This document shows, piece by piece, positions 8,924 to 17,924 of a stretch of 58,951 bases of DNA (its first letter is position 1; every line of letters begins with the position of its first letter). Below the pieces are notes generated by a model that saw nothing but the letters and a program-made list of their open reading frames with translations, had not been told where the DNA came from and ran no database searches. Source of the stretch: Calditrichota bacterium (lineage in GTDB: Bacteria; Zhuqueibacterota; JdFR-76; BMS3Abin05); NCBI GenBank assembly GCA_013151735.1, contig JAADHR010000137.1:1-58951 (forward strand). Direction: 5' to 3'. Both the position numbers and the translations under genes were made by a program.

Positions 8924-10630
8924 ATGCTAACCTCACTGTACATTAAAGACTTCGCCCTTTTTGATGAAGTAATGATTTCATTCCAAAAAGGGCTAAACAT
9001 TATTACCGGTGAGACGGGTGCCGGAAAATCTCTCATAGTTGATGCGCTGAATATGCTTTTGGGGGAAAAAACGGATCGCTCAATTCTTCGGAAAAATGCC
9101 CCAAAAGCCATCGTGGAGGGTGTGTTTTCCCTTTCTCTTCCCGAGATTACCGTATTCCTCAGTGAGCATGATTTGGACATCCTGGATCATGAGATTCGGG
9201 TCAGGCGGGAAGTCCATGCCTCCGGCCGGTCCCGGTCTTTCATTAACGATACCCCGGTGACTGCCGAGATTCTTCGCGCATTCGGAGAATTGCTTGTGGA
9301 TATTCACGGGCAACACGAGCATCAATCGCTTCTTAAAAACGAAAAACACATTGAATATTTGGATGCTTTTGCCGGCCTCCAATCTCAGGTACAGGAGATT
9401 GGGGCGAGTTACCGAAAAATCCGTTCACTCAAAAAGGATGTACAGTTTCTGATTGAGAAAGGCCGGCAACTTGAAGAGCGCCGGGACTATTTGCAATTTC
9501 AACTGGATGAAATCAAGCGAATTCAGCCTTTGCCCGGAGAAGATGAGGCATTGGAGAGAGAGGAAAGAATCCTTGCGAATAGTGAGAAGCTGTTTGGGTT
9601 GAGTTCGGATGCCTACCAGCTTCTGTACGAAAACGAGCCTTCTGCCTATGAGCTGTTAACGCGTGTTGAAAGCATTCTTTCGGAATTACAGCAAATCGAT
9701 AAACAATTTGAAGAGTTTGCACAACTCAGCACGGAAGCAAAGATCAATGTGGATGAAATTGCGAAATTTCTTCAGCATTACACCACCCATTTCGAATTTA
9801 ATCCGGAACGCTTGGAAAAAATTCGAAATCGTCTGAATACACTGGCTCGTTTGAAGAAGAAATACGGATCGACTATTGAAGATATCCTCGAAAAAAAGGC
9901 TGCAATTGAAAAGGAACTCCGGCTGGTCGATTCGGTAGAGGATGAAGTGGATCAGCTGAAAAAGAAAATAGACGCCGAAATTCATCGGTATACTGAACTT
10001 GCAGAGATTATTTCCGGTAAGCGAAAAGCGGCCGCGCAAAAACTTAAGCTCGAAATCGAAGGGCTTCTGAAAAAATTGGGCATGGAAAAGGCTGTTTTCC
10101 GCGTTCAGGTAGAGCCCCTTTTGGAGCCAGATGGCTGGGTTAAAATAGGTGAAACGTCTTATCAGGGAACAGCCAGAGGGATTGATCGCGTGCGGTTTTT
10201 CTTTTCGGCAAACCCCGGTGAAGCACCGCGGGAATTGTCCAGAATTGCTTCCGGAGGAGAAATCTCCCGAGTTATGTTATCCATCAAGTCGGTGTTGGCT
10301 GAGAAGGATCGCATTCCGGTGCTGATATTTGATGAAATTGACAACGGTATTTCCGGACGGATTGCACAAACAGTGGGGCGGCAACTGCATGCGCTGGCAG
10401 AGAGTCACCAGATTATTTGCGTTACCCACTTGCCCCAAATTGCCAGTGCCGGAGATGCACACTATACGGTTGAGAAAACGTTTGAAGCGAATCGGACGCA
10501 CACGAAGCTGCGTGCTTTGAATGAGAGCGAGAGAGTAGTTGAAATTGCCAAATTAATTGGCGGTGAAAAAATAAGTGATGTCAATTTAAAAAGTGCTGAA
10601 GAGCTGTTAAAGGCCTTTGAAAACTCCTGA
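8924..10630 (+). CDS. recN: DNA repair protein RecN
   Basis: A 568-residue SMC-like ATPase acting in double-strand break repair. Walker A is GETGAGKS at residues 29-36. A long coiled-coil-rich middle spans about 150-390. The C-terminal ATPase half has the ABC signature in ELSRIASGGEISRVML and Walker B in VLIFDEIDNGI. Length is typical. It lies 103 bases after the propeller gene and 27 bases before murA, so recN-murA may be co-transcribed. Confidence 0.96.
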   Translation: MLTSLYIKDFALFDEVMISFQKGLNIITGETGAGKSLIVDALNMLLGEKTDRSILRKNAPKAIVEGVFSLSLPEITVFLSEHDLDILDHEIRVRREVHASGRSRSFINDTPVTAEILRAFGELLVDIHGQHEHQSLLKNEKHIEYLDAFAGLQSQVQEIGASYRKIRSLKKDVQFLIEKGRQLEERRDYLQFQLDEIKRIQPLPGEDEALEREERILANSEKLFGLSSDAYQLLYENEPSAYELLTRVESILSELQQIDKQFEEFAQLSTEAKINVDEIAKFLQHYTTHFEFNPERLEKIRNRLNTLARLKKKYGSTIEDILEKKAAIEKELRLVDSVEDEVDQLKKKIDAEIHRYTELAEIISGKRKAAAQKLKLEIEGLLKKLGMEKAVFRVQVEPLLEPDGWVKIGETSYQGTARGIDRVRFFFSANPGEAPRELSRIASGGEISRVMLSIKSVLAEKDRIPVLIFDEIDNGISGRIAQTVGRQLHALAESHQIICVTHLPQIASAGDAHYTVEKTFEANRTHTKLRALNESERVVEIAKLIGGEKISDVNLKSAEELLKAFENS

Positions 10631-10657
10631 TTATCTGTCTGAAAAAAGAGAACAACC

Positions 10658-11920
10658 ATGTATAAATTTGTCATAAACGGCGGACGAACGCTTCACGGGC
10701 GGGTACCCGTCAGTGGCAGCAAAAATGCCACACTTCCACTCATGGCGGCCACGCTACTGGCAAGGGGGAAATATGTGATTACCAATATCCCCCTTCTACG
10801 GGATGTGACCACCATGAAGCAACTGCTTGAAATCATAGGTGTTTCCGTTGAGTTTGAGAATCACCGCATGGTTTTGGATTCCTCTCATTATGACAAATTA
10901 GAGGCTCCTTACGATCTGGTTAAAAAAATGCGGGCTTCCATTTATGTATTGGGGCCGCTACTGGCAAAAAATGGCTATGCGAAGGTTTCTTTGCCCGGCG
11001 GCTGCGCATGGGGGCCGCGACCGGTGAATTTTCATATTGAAAGCCTGAGGAAAATGGGCGCTGCCATCGATCTGGAAAACGGATATATCGTTGCCCGGGC
11101 CAAAAGATTGAAGGGGGCTGTTATTGCGTTTGACTTCCCGAGTGTGGGTGCAACCGGAAACGCGATGATGGCGGCTGCGCTGGCAAAGGGAACCACCGTT
11201 ATTCAAAATGCGGCCATGGAACCAGAGATTACCAATCTGGGGGAATTCCTAAATGCCATGGGGGCAAAAATTAGCGGTCTGGGAACAAATCACCTGGAAA
11301 TTGAGGGCGTGGACGAACTGCACCCGGCCGATGGAACAGTGATTCCGGATCGAATTGAAGCGGGAACGTTTCTGATTGCCGGAGCGATTACGGGGGGAGA
11401 AATCACCGTAGAAAAGGCCGAGGCCAAGCACCTCACGGCAATTCTGTCAAAACTGGGGGATACAGGTGCCCGAATTTCAGCGGATGAATCGTCCATTACA
11501 TTGCGTGCAGGAAAAATAATCCGGTCCGTCAATGTTTCCACAGCCGTTTATCCGGGTTTCCCCACGGATATGCAGGCCCAATGGATGGCATTGATGTGCG
11601 TGGCTGATAAAACAAGTGTGATTACCGATACGGTCTACCTGGATCGGTTTGCCCACGTTCCGGAACTCATGCGCCTTGGGGCAAATATCACACTTGATGG
11701 CAATGTAGCTGCGGTGACAGGCGTGAAGAAACTGACCGGGGCAACGGTTATGTCAACGGACCTTCGGGCCAGTGCTTCACTTATTCTGGCCGGGCTGGTA
11801 GCCGAGGGGAAAACAGAGGTTCTGAGAATTTACCACATCGATCGTGGGTATGAGGCCATTGAAAAAAAACTGCAGGCTTTGGGGGCAGATATTCAACGCG
11901 TCAGAACGGAGGAGTTTTAA
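10658..11920 (+). CDS. murA: UDP-N-acetylglucosamine 1-carboxyvinyltransferase MurA
   Basis: 420 residues. First committed step of peptidoglycan synthesis: transfer of enolpyruvate from PEP to UDP-GlcNAc. The N-terminus has GSKNA at 20-24. The catalytic Cys is at 116 in PGGCAWGPRPVNFH; retention of Cys rather than Asp predicts fosfomycin sensitivity at this site. The C-terminal DLRASASL region is also present. Length is normal. Confidence 0.96.
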   Translation: MYKFVINGGRTLHGRVPVSGSKNATLPLMAATLLARGKYVITNIPLLRDVTTMKQLLEIIGVSVEFENHRMVLDSSHYDKLEAPYDLVKKMRASIYVLGPLLAKNGYAKVSLPGGCAWGPRPVNFHIESLRKMGAAIDLENGYIVARAKRLKGAVIAFDFPSVGATGNAMMAAALAKGTTVIQNAAMEPEITNLGEFLNAMGAKISGLGTNHLEIEGVDELHPADGTVIPDRIEAGTFLIAGAITGGEITVEKAEAKHLTAILSKLGDTGARISADESSITLRAGKIIRSVNVSTAVYPGFPTDMQAQWMALMCVADKTSVITDTVYLDRFAHVPELMRLGANITLDGNVAAVTGVKKLTGATVMSTDLRASASLILAGLVAEGKTEVLRIYHIDRGYEAIEKKLQALGADIQRVRTEEF

Positions 11921-12326
11921 CCCTGGGGTCTGAACAGGACCGTATCCCTTTTGATCAATTTCTAAATTGCCAGCGACGACAACACAAGGATAATATTTGA
12001 ATTCTTTCAGATTCTCTTGCCATCTGCGATTCTTCACAGCGATTGAGATGTTGGGGGCTAAACGCAGGCCCTCTTACACGCTTAATTAACTAATCCTTAG
12101 TATTGTTTCCATAAAATCTCTATTCGCAAAAATAGGAAAATATTCCAAAAATAATCCCAAAAATAAGAATAATTCCCATGGCCCGTCTGCTGCTCTGACC
12201 ATTCAATAAATGGATATATGTGTGTAAAATAAAGAGTAAAGGACACAGCGAGATAGACAGGCACGCTATTTGTAATCTATAGTAAAGAAAATAGAAATTC
12301 GAACACAGAAGAAGAAGGCCCCGTCG
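11921..12326. other. Intergenic region between murA and the MerR gene
   Basis: About 400 bases, increasingly AT-rich toward the MerR gene. I see no RNA gene, no convincing terminator and no recognisable promoter pair. An open frame on the minus strand (12120-12392) runs into the MerR start and has skewed composition; it is not credible. The stretch may contain the MerR operator, but no obvious dyad was found. Confidence 0.5.
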
Positions 12327-12776
12327 ATGGAACTCACTATTGATGCAACGGAACCCATTTACACGATAGGAATTGCCGCTCAGAAACTTCACGTTGCCGT
12401 TCCCACGCTGCGCATGTATGAAAAAGAGGGATTACTCATTCCCCATAAAACCAAAACGGGACGGCGCGTCTATTCCGCAAATGATCTTGTTTGGGTTAAT
12501 TGTATTCGTCGAATGATCAATGAAAAAGGATTGAATATTGAGGGAATTCGAAGGCTGCTTTCATTAATCCCGTGCTGGGAAATAAAAAATTGTCCCCCCG
12601 AAAAGAGACAGACATGCCCCGCCTATCAAAATAGTGAAAAGCCCTGTTGGATGCTTGCACAAGAAAAAAAACGGGTTGCTCCTGAAGTTTGCCGGTTATG
12701 CCCGGTCTATTCAAAGGCACTGAAATGTGATAATATGAAAGCATTTTTAAATGAGATGAGAGCCATTAATCCATAA
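12327..12776 (+). CDS. MerR-family regulator with Cys-rich C-terminal domain
   Basis: 149 residues. Residues about 12-80 form a winged helix-turn-helix of the MerR type (IGIAAQKLHVAVPTLRMYEKEGL, then GRRVYSANDLVWV). Instead of the usual coiled coil plus effector site, residues 83-134 form a compact Cys-rich domain with Cys83, 89, 97, 107, 122, 125 and 134, starting PCWE and including PCWML and CRLCPVY. This resembles small two-CW Cys domains that could hold an Fe-S cluster, metal or disulfides. The gene is 22 bases upstream of the octahaem cytochrome gene, so it probably controls that operon in response to a redox or metal signal. Signal and target are inference. Confidence 0.75.
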   Translation: MELTIDATEPIYTIGIAAQKLHVAVPTLRMYEKEGLLIPHKTKTGRRVYSANDLVWVNCIRRMINEKGLNIEGIRRLLSLIPCWEIKNCPPEKRQTCPAYQNSEKPCWMLAQEKKRVAPEVCRLCPVYSKALKCDNMKAFLNEMRAINP

Positions 12777-12798
12777 GAAACAAAAAAGGAGAGTTTAA

Positions 12799-14514
12799 AT
12801 GAGGACATTGGATAACGCACGGACAAAATGGTTCCTGGTTTTCTTTTTTATGGCAGCCATACTCATGGCAGCGGGTTGTGCTCCGAAGGCCGTTCGGGTC
12901 ATGTATGAGAGGCCGGAGTTCAAACCCGAAAAGGTGAACGCCCGGCAGGTGATCGAAGAAGCCAAGAAAAAGGGATACGATCATGCGCTTCGATTTGAAA
13001 AATATGGAATTACGTCCTACGAGGGACCCAAAACCTGCCTAAAATGCCACAAAACCATCCGGGTTCAAAATCCGGATACAGGGGAATGGGAAGATGTGAA
13101 AACAATGGACAATGTTGTGGAATCGGTTCACATGAAGTGGTATTCGATTCCTCAATACACCTATGACGTCCATGGGAAAAAGGTTAAACTTCCCATGGGA
13201 ATGATTGATCGCGCATGCGGTATCCCCGGAGCACAGTCAGGGATTGCATGGGCTCTTCAAATAAAAAACCGGGAGGACGGGAAAATCTATTCAGAGGGGT
13301 GTGGACAGTGTCACATTGGCGGAACGTACGGCCCCCCCGTTTATCGAATGATGCGGGAAGTGTCGCCCATGGGAAAAATCACAAAAAATGAAAAAGAATC
13401 TGTGGATTGTCTGATTTGTCATGCCAAAGAGTATGACATTTCCAAAAAGGTCGTGGTGAAGGATGAGCACGGCTACCGCTGGGCACAAGACAGAAGTCTC
13501 AAAGCGGCCGTTAGCGTTGGAATACCAACCACCTGGAATTGCCGATTGTGCCATGATCATAATTTTATTGGAGATAACAGTCCGGATAACGTCAAAACCG
13601 CCGCCGGAACCCATTCTATTATCCATCAATACGTGAAGCGCGGCAGCCCCTACACACCCAAAGAGGATGTTCATGCGGCCGCTGGCATGAGCTGTTTGGA
13701 TTGTCACAAAACCTACGGCCATTTTATTGCAAAGGGAAAGAAAACGTGCGATTTGGTAGCAAACGATTTGCCTCAGGTGTCACTCACGTGTGAACAGTGC
13801 CACACATCTGCCCCGCATAAAAAGAATGAAGATATAGCAGACATCCTGAATACACATACGGAAAAAATATCCTGTACAACCTGTCACATCACCGGTCTTC
13901 CGGATAATAATATTCGGTACAATGACTGGCGGCATCCGGTTTATGAAGACGGTTTTTATGTTCCAAAGCCAACCATCAAAGGGGGAACAAAGGGCGTTAT
14001 GGCGTTTTGCTGGTTTGACGGTACAGGCGGCATAATGGCCACACCTAATGGCAAGAAAGATGATGGCAAATCCAAAATTACGCCATTCAAGCTGTTTAAT
14101 GCCATGATGACCGAAGATTCACACAATGCAACGCCAACCCAACAGGGATGGATCCTTTCGTTCGATACCAAAACCTACATGGAAACAGGAAATCCCGAAA
14201 AAGCCATTCAGGTTGCACAAGATAAACCCTACATGAGGATGTTCTATGGCCTCCCCATGAAGATCATGTTTATGGATGAACTGGCCCGTGATATGGGGTT
14301 TAAGTCCTGGGATCGATCCTATTACAAGCGCCCCGTGAAGGATCGCTATTTCTGGACGGAGATGCGCTCTGACGGCTACCTGATGCTGGACCACGGTATC
14401 AAGGCCAAAGGACGATCCTGCAACGAATGCCACTCAAAAGACAGCATTCTCAACTTTAAAAAACTGGGTTACTCGCCGGACGAGATTGAAGCACTCGAAG
14501 AACCGAGAGAATAG
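12799..14514 (+). CDS. Octahaem c-type cytochrome lipoprotein
   Basis: 571 residues. The N-terminus has a hydrophobic signal and lipobox ILMAAGC, giving a lipidated Cys27. Eight CXXCH haem-attachment motifs start at residues 80, 168, 204, 248, 299, 331, 359 and 541. The uneven spacing, with a long gap before the last haem, recalls octahaem tetrathionate/hydroxylamine-type reductases more than small electron-shuttle cytochromes, but substrate cannot be assigned. It should sit in the periplasm or at the outer membrane, transferring electrons to a terminal acceptor. A strong AGGAG precedes the start; an intrinsic terminator follows at once, so the MerR-cytochrome pair is a closed unit. Confidence 0.85.
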   Translation: MRTLDNARTKWFLVFFFMAAILMAAGCAPKAVRVMYERPEFKPEKVNARQVIEEAKKKGYDHALRFEKYGITSYEGPKTCLKCHKTIRVQNPDTGEWEDVKTMDNVVESVHMKWYSIPQYTYDVHGKKVKLPMGMIDRACGIPGAQSGIAWALQIKNREDGKIYSEGCGQCHIGGTYGPPVYRMMREVSPMGKITKNEKESVDCLICHAKEYDISKKVVVKDEHGYRWAQDRSLKAAVSVGIPTTWNCRLCHDHNFIGDNSPDNVKTAAGTHSIIHQYVKRGSPYTPKEDVHAAAGMSCLDCHKTYGHFIAKGKKTCDLVANDLPQVSLTCEQCHTSAPHKKNEDIADILNTHTEKISCTTCHITGLPDNNIRYNDWRHPVYEDGFYVPKPTIKGGTKGVMAFCWFDGTGGIMATPNGKKDDGKSKITPFKLFNAMMTEDSHNATPTQQGWILSFDTKTYMETGNPEKAIQVAQDKPYMRMFYGLPMKIMFMDELARDMGFKSWDRSYYKRPVKDRYFWTEMRSDGYLMLDHGIKAKGRSCNECHSKDSILNFKKLGYSPDEIEALEEPRE

Positions 14515-14551
14515 AAAAAGACATCCCTGTTTTCACAAAAGATTCTAAAAG

Positions 14552-14578
14552 GCCCCAACTTGTTTGGGGCTTTTTTTT
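14552..14578 (+). terminator. Intrinsic terminator after the octahaem gene
   Basis: GCCCCAA (14552-14558) pairs with TTGGGGC (14564-14570) around a 5-base loop, followed by eight T. It lies 38 bases after the cytochrome stop codon. Confidence 0.93.
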
Positions 14579-14725
14579 ATTTCAGGAATGAAAGAATTTA
14601 CCAAAGACTAAAAACGGTTCACCCAAACGAAGCAGATAAAATTAATGTTGATTTTTTCCATCTTTTGTGTTAAGATGAAAAAGCAGTTGATAATCATTAC
14701 TAATGCATTCAAACAGGGAGTATTT

Positions 14726-14935
14726 GTGAATCCAAAGAAGATTTTTCGATATGCAGGGGGCAGTGTGGCGGGGGGTGTGGCGGGGTTATTTTCTAAGCTA
14801 TGCTCTTCGCTGTTCGGGAGGAACCTGCCCGCTCTCACGGAATTCATTTACGGGCATTTTTATTGGGGTCGTTTTGGGGCTCGTGTTGGTTTGGGAGGGA
14901 CCCCGGCGGAAAAAGCCGGAATCCAAATAACCTAA
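14726..14935 (+). CDS. Small hypothetical protein, possibly frameshifted
   Basis: 69 residues from GTG 14726, chosen because AGGGAG lies six bases upstream. The N-terminus (NPKKIFRYAGGSVAGGVAGLF) is Gly/Ala-rich and could be a membrane-associated helix. The last third is unremarkable in this frame. In the +1-shifted frame, the same DNA (about 14853-14930) encodes a much more natural ending: a hydrophobic helix (GIFIGVVLGLVLVW) and a basic tail to TAA 14928. Thus the true gene may be a small membrane protein with a frameshift near 14840-14853, real or from sequencing. No family recognised. Confidence 0.4.
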   Translation: MNPKKIFRYAGGSVAGGVAGLFSKLCSSLFGRNLPALTEFIYGHFYWGRFGARVGLGGTPAEKAGIQIT

Positions 14936-14942
14936 AAGATTC

Positions 14943-15082
14943 ATTAGCCACAAAGTCAAAAAAGCACAAGGGTAAAAAAAGATAAATCAGGATTTATTGA
15001 AATAGGAAATCGATTCAAAACAAACTGATTGCTGAATATTTTAATTATAATAATCTTCGTAACTTAGAGTTTTTGTGGCGAA
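14943..15082. repeat. Family B inverted-repeat element, copy 1
   Basis: A 140-bp AT-rich element whose ends are inverted: TTAGCCACAAAG on the left and TTTTTGTGGCGAA on the right. It matches the ends and length of the second copy at 32122-32264 (TTGCCACGAAG ... CTTTCGTGGCAA), while the interior is diverged. No open reading frame spans it. It looks like a short non-autonomous transposable element or hairpin repeat. Confidence 0.6.
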
Positions 15083-15188
15083 ATTTTGTAAATAATACAG
15101 GACAAATATCGTAAAATACTCAAAATCCTAATTTTCATCTTGCTTTTTAAAAATGGAAATTGTAAATTAATTAAACTTGGAGGAAAAC

Positions 15189-15389
15189 ATGAAAGCAAAT
15201 GTTGGAAGTACGGACCGGTTGATCCGAATTCTTCTCGGAATTATTTTTTTAGTCCTGGCCTTTGCAGTATTCGCAGGTACATTGAAGTGGATTTTTATTG
15301 TTCTTGGAATTATTGCGCTTTTCACCGGTATTGTTCGTTTTTGCGCCCTGTATCCATTGCTTAAAATTAATACGGCCAAAAAGGAATAG
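15189..15389 (+). CDS. DUF2892-type small inner-membrane protein
   Basis: 66 residues. The motif GSTDRLIRILLGIIFL at the start is typical of the DUF2892 (YgaP C-terminal-like) family. Two transmembrane helices are visible, about 13-33 and 36-55, then a short basic tail. The ATG at 15189 is preferred over an in-frame alternative at 15177 because GGAGG lies directly upstream. Relatives often accompany rhodanese or redox genes; here the next gene is a ferredoxin, 55 bases downstream. Function is unknown. Confidence 0.82.
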   Translation: MKANVGSTDRLIRILLGIIFLVLAFAVFAGTLKWIFIVLGIIALFTGIVRFCALYPLLKINTAKKE

Positions 15390-15444
15390 GATTGTAAAAC
15401 TGACTGTAATTTATTACAAACGTTAAATTAGGAGGAAATGAAGA

Positions 15445-15750
15445 ATGGCTTTAATGATCACCGAGGAATGCATCAATTGCGGTGCTTGCGAACCGGAATG
15501 TCCCAATGAGGCGATTTACGAGGGCGGCGTACCGTGGGAATTGAATGGTGAGACCCACGATCCTTTATCGGATGATATTTATTATATCGTTCCGGATAAG
15601 TGTACGGAATGCGTCGGATTTTATGACGAACCGCAGTGTGCAGCCGTCTGTCCGGTTGATTCCTGTGTGCCTGATCCTGATCATGTGGAAGACCATGACA
15701 CGTTGTTGGCCAAAGCCAAGAAGCTGCATCCGGATCAGAGTTTTGATTAA
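15445..15750 (+). CDS. 2[4Fe-4S] ferredoxin (YfhL/Allochromatium type)
   Basis: 101 residues. Cluster I ligands are Cys9, 12, 15 and 19 ([11 protein letters not shown]). Cluster II has the longer spacing Cys53-x2-Cys56-x8-Cys65-x3-Cys69 and an extra Cys74, which is the pattern of the YfhL/Allochromatium ferredoxins, known for very low potentials. A C-terminal helical extension is also present as in that subfamily. A strong AGGAGG precedes the start. It is a likely low-potential electron carrier. A terminator-like hairpin follows. Confidence 0.93.
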   Translation: MALMITEECINCGACEPECPNEAIYEGGVPWELNGETHDPLSDDIYYIVPDKCTECVGFYDEPQCAAVCPVDSCVPDPDHVEDHDTLLAKAKKLHPDQSFD

Positions 15751-15772
15751 AGATACGAATTTAGCCACTTAT

Positions 15773-15805
15773 AAGGGATTTCTGAACGATGGTCAGGAAT
15801 CCCTT
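15773..15805 (+). terminator. Terminator-like hairpin after ferredoxin gene
   Basis: AAGGGATTTCTGA (15773-15785) pairs with TCAGGAATCCCTT (15793-15805), 13 pairs with one G-U, loop of seven, followed by a T-rich but interrupted tract (TTCTGTTTC). It is 22 bases after the ferredoxin stop. Confidence 0.8.
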
Positions 15806-15990
15806 TTCTGTTTCAGAGATTAAAGAAATGAACACGCGGAGCCAAGAAGAATAAAAAATGGTTGTTTCGGGAACCAAAATAGTTCCTCCTGGAACGGGCC
15901 GTCCCCATGTCAGCGAATATGTTGCCCGATACCTTCTGCGGCAAGTTTCACGGGATAATTCGTTCAACGCATTTAGAATAGGGAAAATAG

Positions 15991-17778
15991 ATGACTGGTT
16001 CTTCAGACGATAAAAATCTTATCTGGACGTCGGATCATTTTCCAACAGAGGAAGATTTCCGAGATTTTCGTCAGGCAGGGGATGGGGTGCTGGCCGTGGA
16101 CGAGAATCTGATTGTAATCAGCTTCAGCGAAGCCGCTGAACGGATTTCCGGAATAACCAGCGATCAAATTGTGGGGAAATCCTGCTACGATGTTCTGAAA
16201 ATGCCCATCTGTCAGAAGGATCAGTTAGTGGGGCAAACCCTGAAATCAGGACGCATTTTCTCCAATATAACAACCACGCTTCGACATGCGGCCGGCGAAA
16301 CCCTTGAAGTGGTGGTTAGCGTTTCTCCATTAATGAGCGTTGAGGGCGGAATTGCTGGTGCGGTCCTTTCCTTTCGCGATCTGACTGAAATGGACCGCCT
16401 GGCGAGTGAACTCCTGATTCGAAATCGGGAGCTTTTGCGCGAAAGAAATAAGCTGACGGCCATTCTGAACAGCATTACCGACGGCGTTTTTACAATAAAC
16501 ACGGATTGGCAGATCACCTCTTTTAACCTTGCAGCGGAAAGAATTACCGGATATTCCAGCAACGAGGTTCTTGGCAAACACTGCTGGGAAGTTTTTAGAG
16601 GGAGCAACTGTGACACAAATTGTCCCATGCGGAGGGCCCTCCAAACGGGCGAACCAACCTTTAATTTGGAGGTTGAAATTGTTTCCAGAGAAGGAAAAAC
16701 GATTCCTGTAAGCGTAACCAGTTCTGCCCTGATCAATGAAAAAGGAGAGGCCAGCGGGGCGGTGGAAACCTTTCGCGATTTGTCTCCATTGCGGGAACTG
16801 AAATCAGAATTGGAAGAGCGTTACCGATTCGACCAGATTATCGGCAAAAGCAAACCCATGCAGGATTTGTACGATCTTCTGGAGGACGTGGCAGCCACGG
16901 ATGCCACAGTTCTGGTCCAGGGTGAAAGCGGCACCGGAAAAGAGCTCGTTGTAAAAGCTATTCATTTTAACAGCTTGCGGCGTTCGGGACCGTTTATCAG
17001 CGTCAATTGTGCCGCGCTTCCGGAAACCCTTCTGGAAAGTGAATTGTTCGGCTACGAAAAGGGTGCATTTACGGGCGCCGTTCGAGAAAAACCCGGTCGA
17101 TTCGAATTGGCCGATGGCGGAACCCTCTTTCTGGACGAAATCGGCGAGATGAGCTATCCCTTGCAAGCCAAGCTCTTACGCGTATTGGATGAACACGTGA
17201 TTGAACGTGTAGGCGGCATTAAATCCATTCGGGTTGATGTTCGAATTGTGGCCGCAACCAATAAAAATCTTCGGGACGCCGTTGAAACGGGCGCTTTCCG
17301 GCAGGACTTATTCTACCGCTTGAATGTGGTTCCCATTCATTTGCCCCCGCTTCGGGAACGGAAAGAGGACATTCCCTTGCTGGTAGATTATTTTATTCAG
17401 AAGTTCAACGAAAAAATGGGGAAACGGATTCGCGGCGTTTCATCGGAGGTTTTGCGAATTTTTATGGATTATAATTGGCCCGGCAACGTAAGAGAACTGG
17501 AGAATCTCCTGGAATTTTCTTTTATTCAGTGCAAGACGGAGATCATTACCGTTCAACATTTGCCAACAGAGTTTCAAAGGAATTTCAACACCCTCCGATT
17601 GACACAAGAAAAGCCGGGAGAGGCACTTCTGGAATATGAGAAAAACCTGATCTACCAAACTCTCATTCAAAATATGGGCAGCCGCGTAAAAACCGCCCGA
17701 CAATTGGGAATGAGCAAAGCCACCCTCTGGCGAAAAATGACAAAATACGGTTTGTTGAAAAAAGACAAAACGGATTGA
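15991..17778 (+). CDS. Sigma-54-dependent activator with two Cys-bearing PAS domains
   Basis: 595 residues, cytosolic. PAS 1 spans about 25-135 with Cys65 and Cys74; PAS 2 spans about 150-270 with Cys198, Cys207 and Cys211 (C-x8-C-x3-CP). The AAA+ domain has Walker A GESGTGKE (311-318), the sigma-54 contact loop GAFTGA (358-363) and Walker B around LDEIGE (381). A Fis-type helix-turn-helix closes the protein ([15 protein letters not shown]). There is no receiver domain, so control is by PAS sensing, perhaps redox via the Cys residues. It stands alone after a terminator. Targets are unknown; the neighbouring redox genes are obvious candidates. Confidence 0.93.
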   Translation: MTGSSDDKNLIWTSDHFPTEEDFRDFRQAGDGVLAVDENLIVISFSEAAERISGITSDQIVGKSCYDVLKMPICQKDQLVGQTLKSGRIFSNITTTLRHAAGETLEVVVSVSPLMSVEGGIAGAVLSFRDLTEMDRLASELLIRNRELLRERNKLTAILNSITDGVFTINTDWQITSFNLAAERITGYSSNEVLGKHCWEVFRGSNCDTNCPMRRALQTGEPTFNLEVEIVSREGKTIPVSVTSSALINEKGEASGAVETFRDLSPLRELKSELEERYRFDQIIGKSKPMQDLYDLLEDVAATDATVLVQGESGTGKELVVKAIHFNSLRRSGPFISVNCAALPETLLESELFGYEKGAFTGAVREKPGRFELADGGTLFLDEIGEMSYPLQAKLLRVLDEHVIERVGGIKSIRVDVRIVAATNKNLRDAVETGAFRQDLFYRLNVVPIHLPPLRERKEDIPLLVDYFIQKFNEKMGKRIRGVSSEVLRIFMDYNWPGNVRELENLLEFSFIQCKTEIITVQHLPTEFQRNFNTLRLTQEKPGEALLEYEKNLIYQTLIQNMGSRVKTARQLGMSKATLWRKMTKYGLLKKDKTD

Positions 17779-17810
17779 GTGAAGCGGCCTTGCCCGCCAC
17801 TCAATCCGTT
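17769..17810. terminator. Bidirectional terminator between convergent genes
   Basis: A perfect 13-bp inverted repeat, AACGGATTGAGTG (17769-17781) and CACTCAATCCGTT (17798-17810), with a GC-rich interior that may extend the stem. On the minus strand it is followed by TTTTGTCTTTTTT, a good U-tract for the TonB receptor transcript. On the plus strand the tail is T-poor. It overlaps the last codons of the sigma-54 regulator gene. Confidence 0.82.
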
Positions 17811-17821
17811 CTTGAACTTAT

Positions 17822-17924
17822 TGAATTCACTCCACACCCCACTAAGTTCACTCATTTAATTTCAATCAAATCAATTCGTGAAAATTCGTGAAATTGGTGG
17901 GCAACGCTTTTTAGGGCAGACTCA
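17822..17924. repeat. Family A gene-end repeat, copy 1
   Basis: A 103-bp member of a dispersed family. The core CAATTCGTGAAAATTCGTGAAATT is shared almost exactly with copies at 32587 and 55940, and the right end GCTTTTTAGRGCAGACTCA is shared too. Left end TGAATTCACTC is the inverse complement of the right end with mismatches. Flanks are TTAT and TTGT, a possible degenerate 4-bp target duplication. The last three bases form the TGA stop codon of the minus-strand receptor gene. Confidence 0.75.

Noticed and set aside
12120-12392. Hydrophobic 90-residue open frame on the minus strand near the MerR gene
   Set aside because: It overlaps the start of the MerR gene, lacks a ribosome binding site and has low-complexity composition from AT-rich DNA.
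15060-15080. Possible sigma-54 site TGGCGAAATTTTGTA before the DUF2892 gene
   Set aside because: It is the right tip of a family B repeat and the element spacing does not fit.
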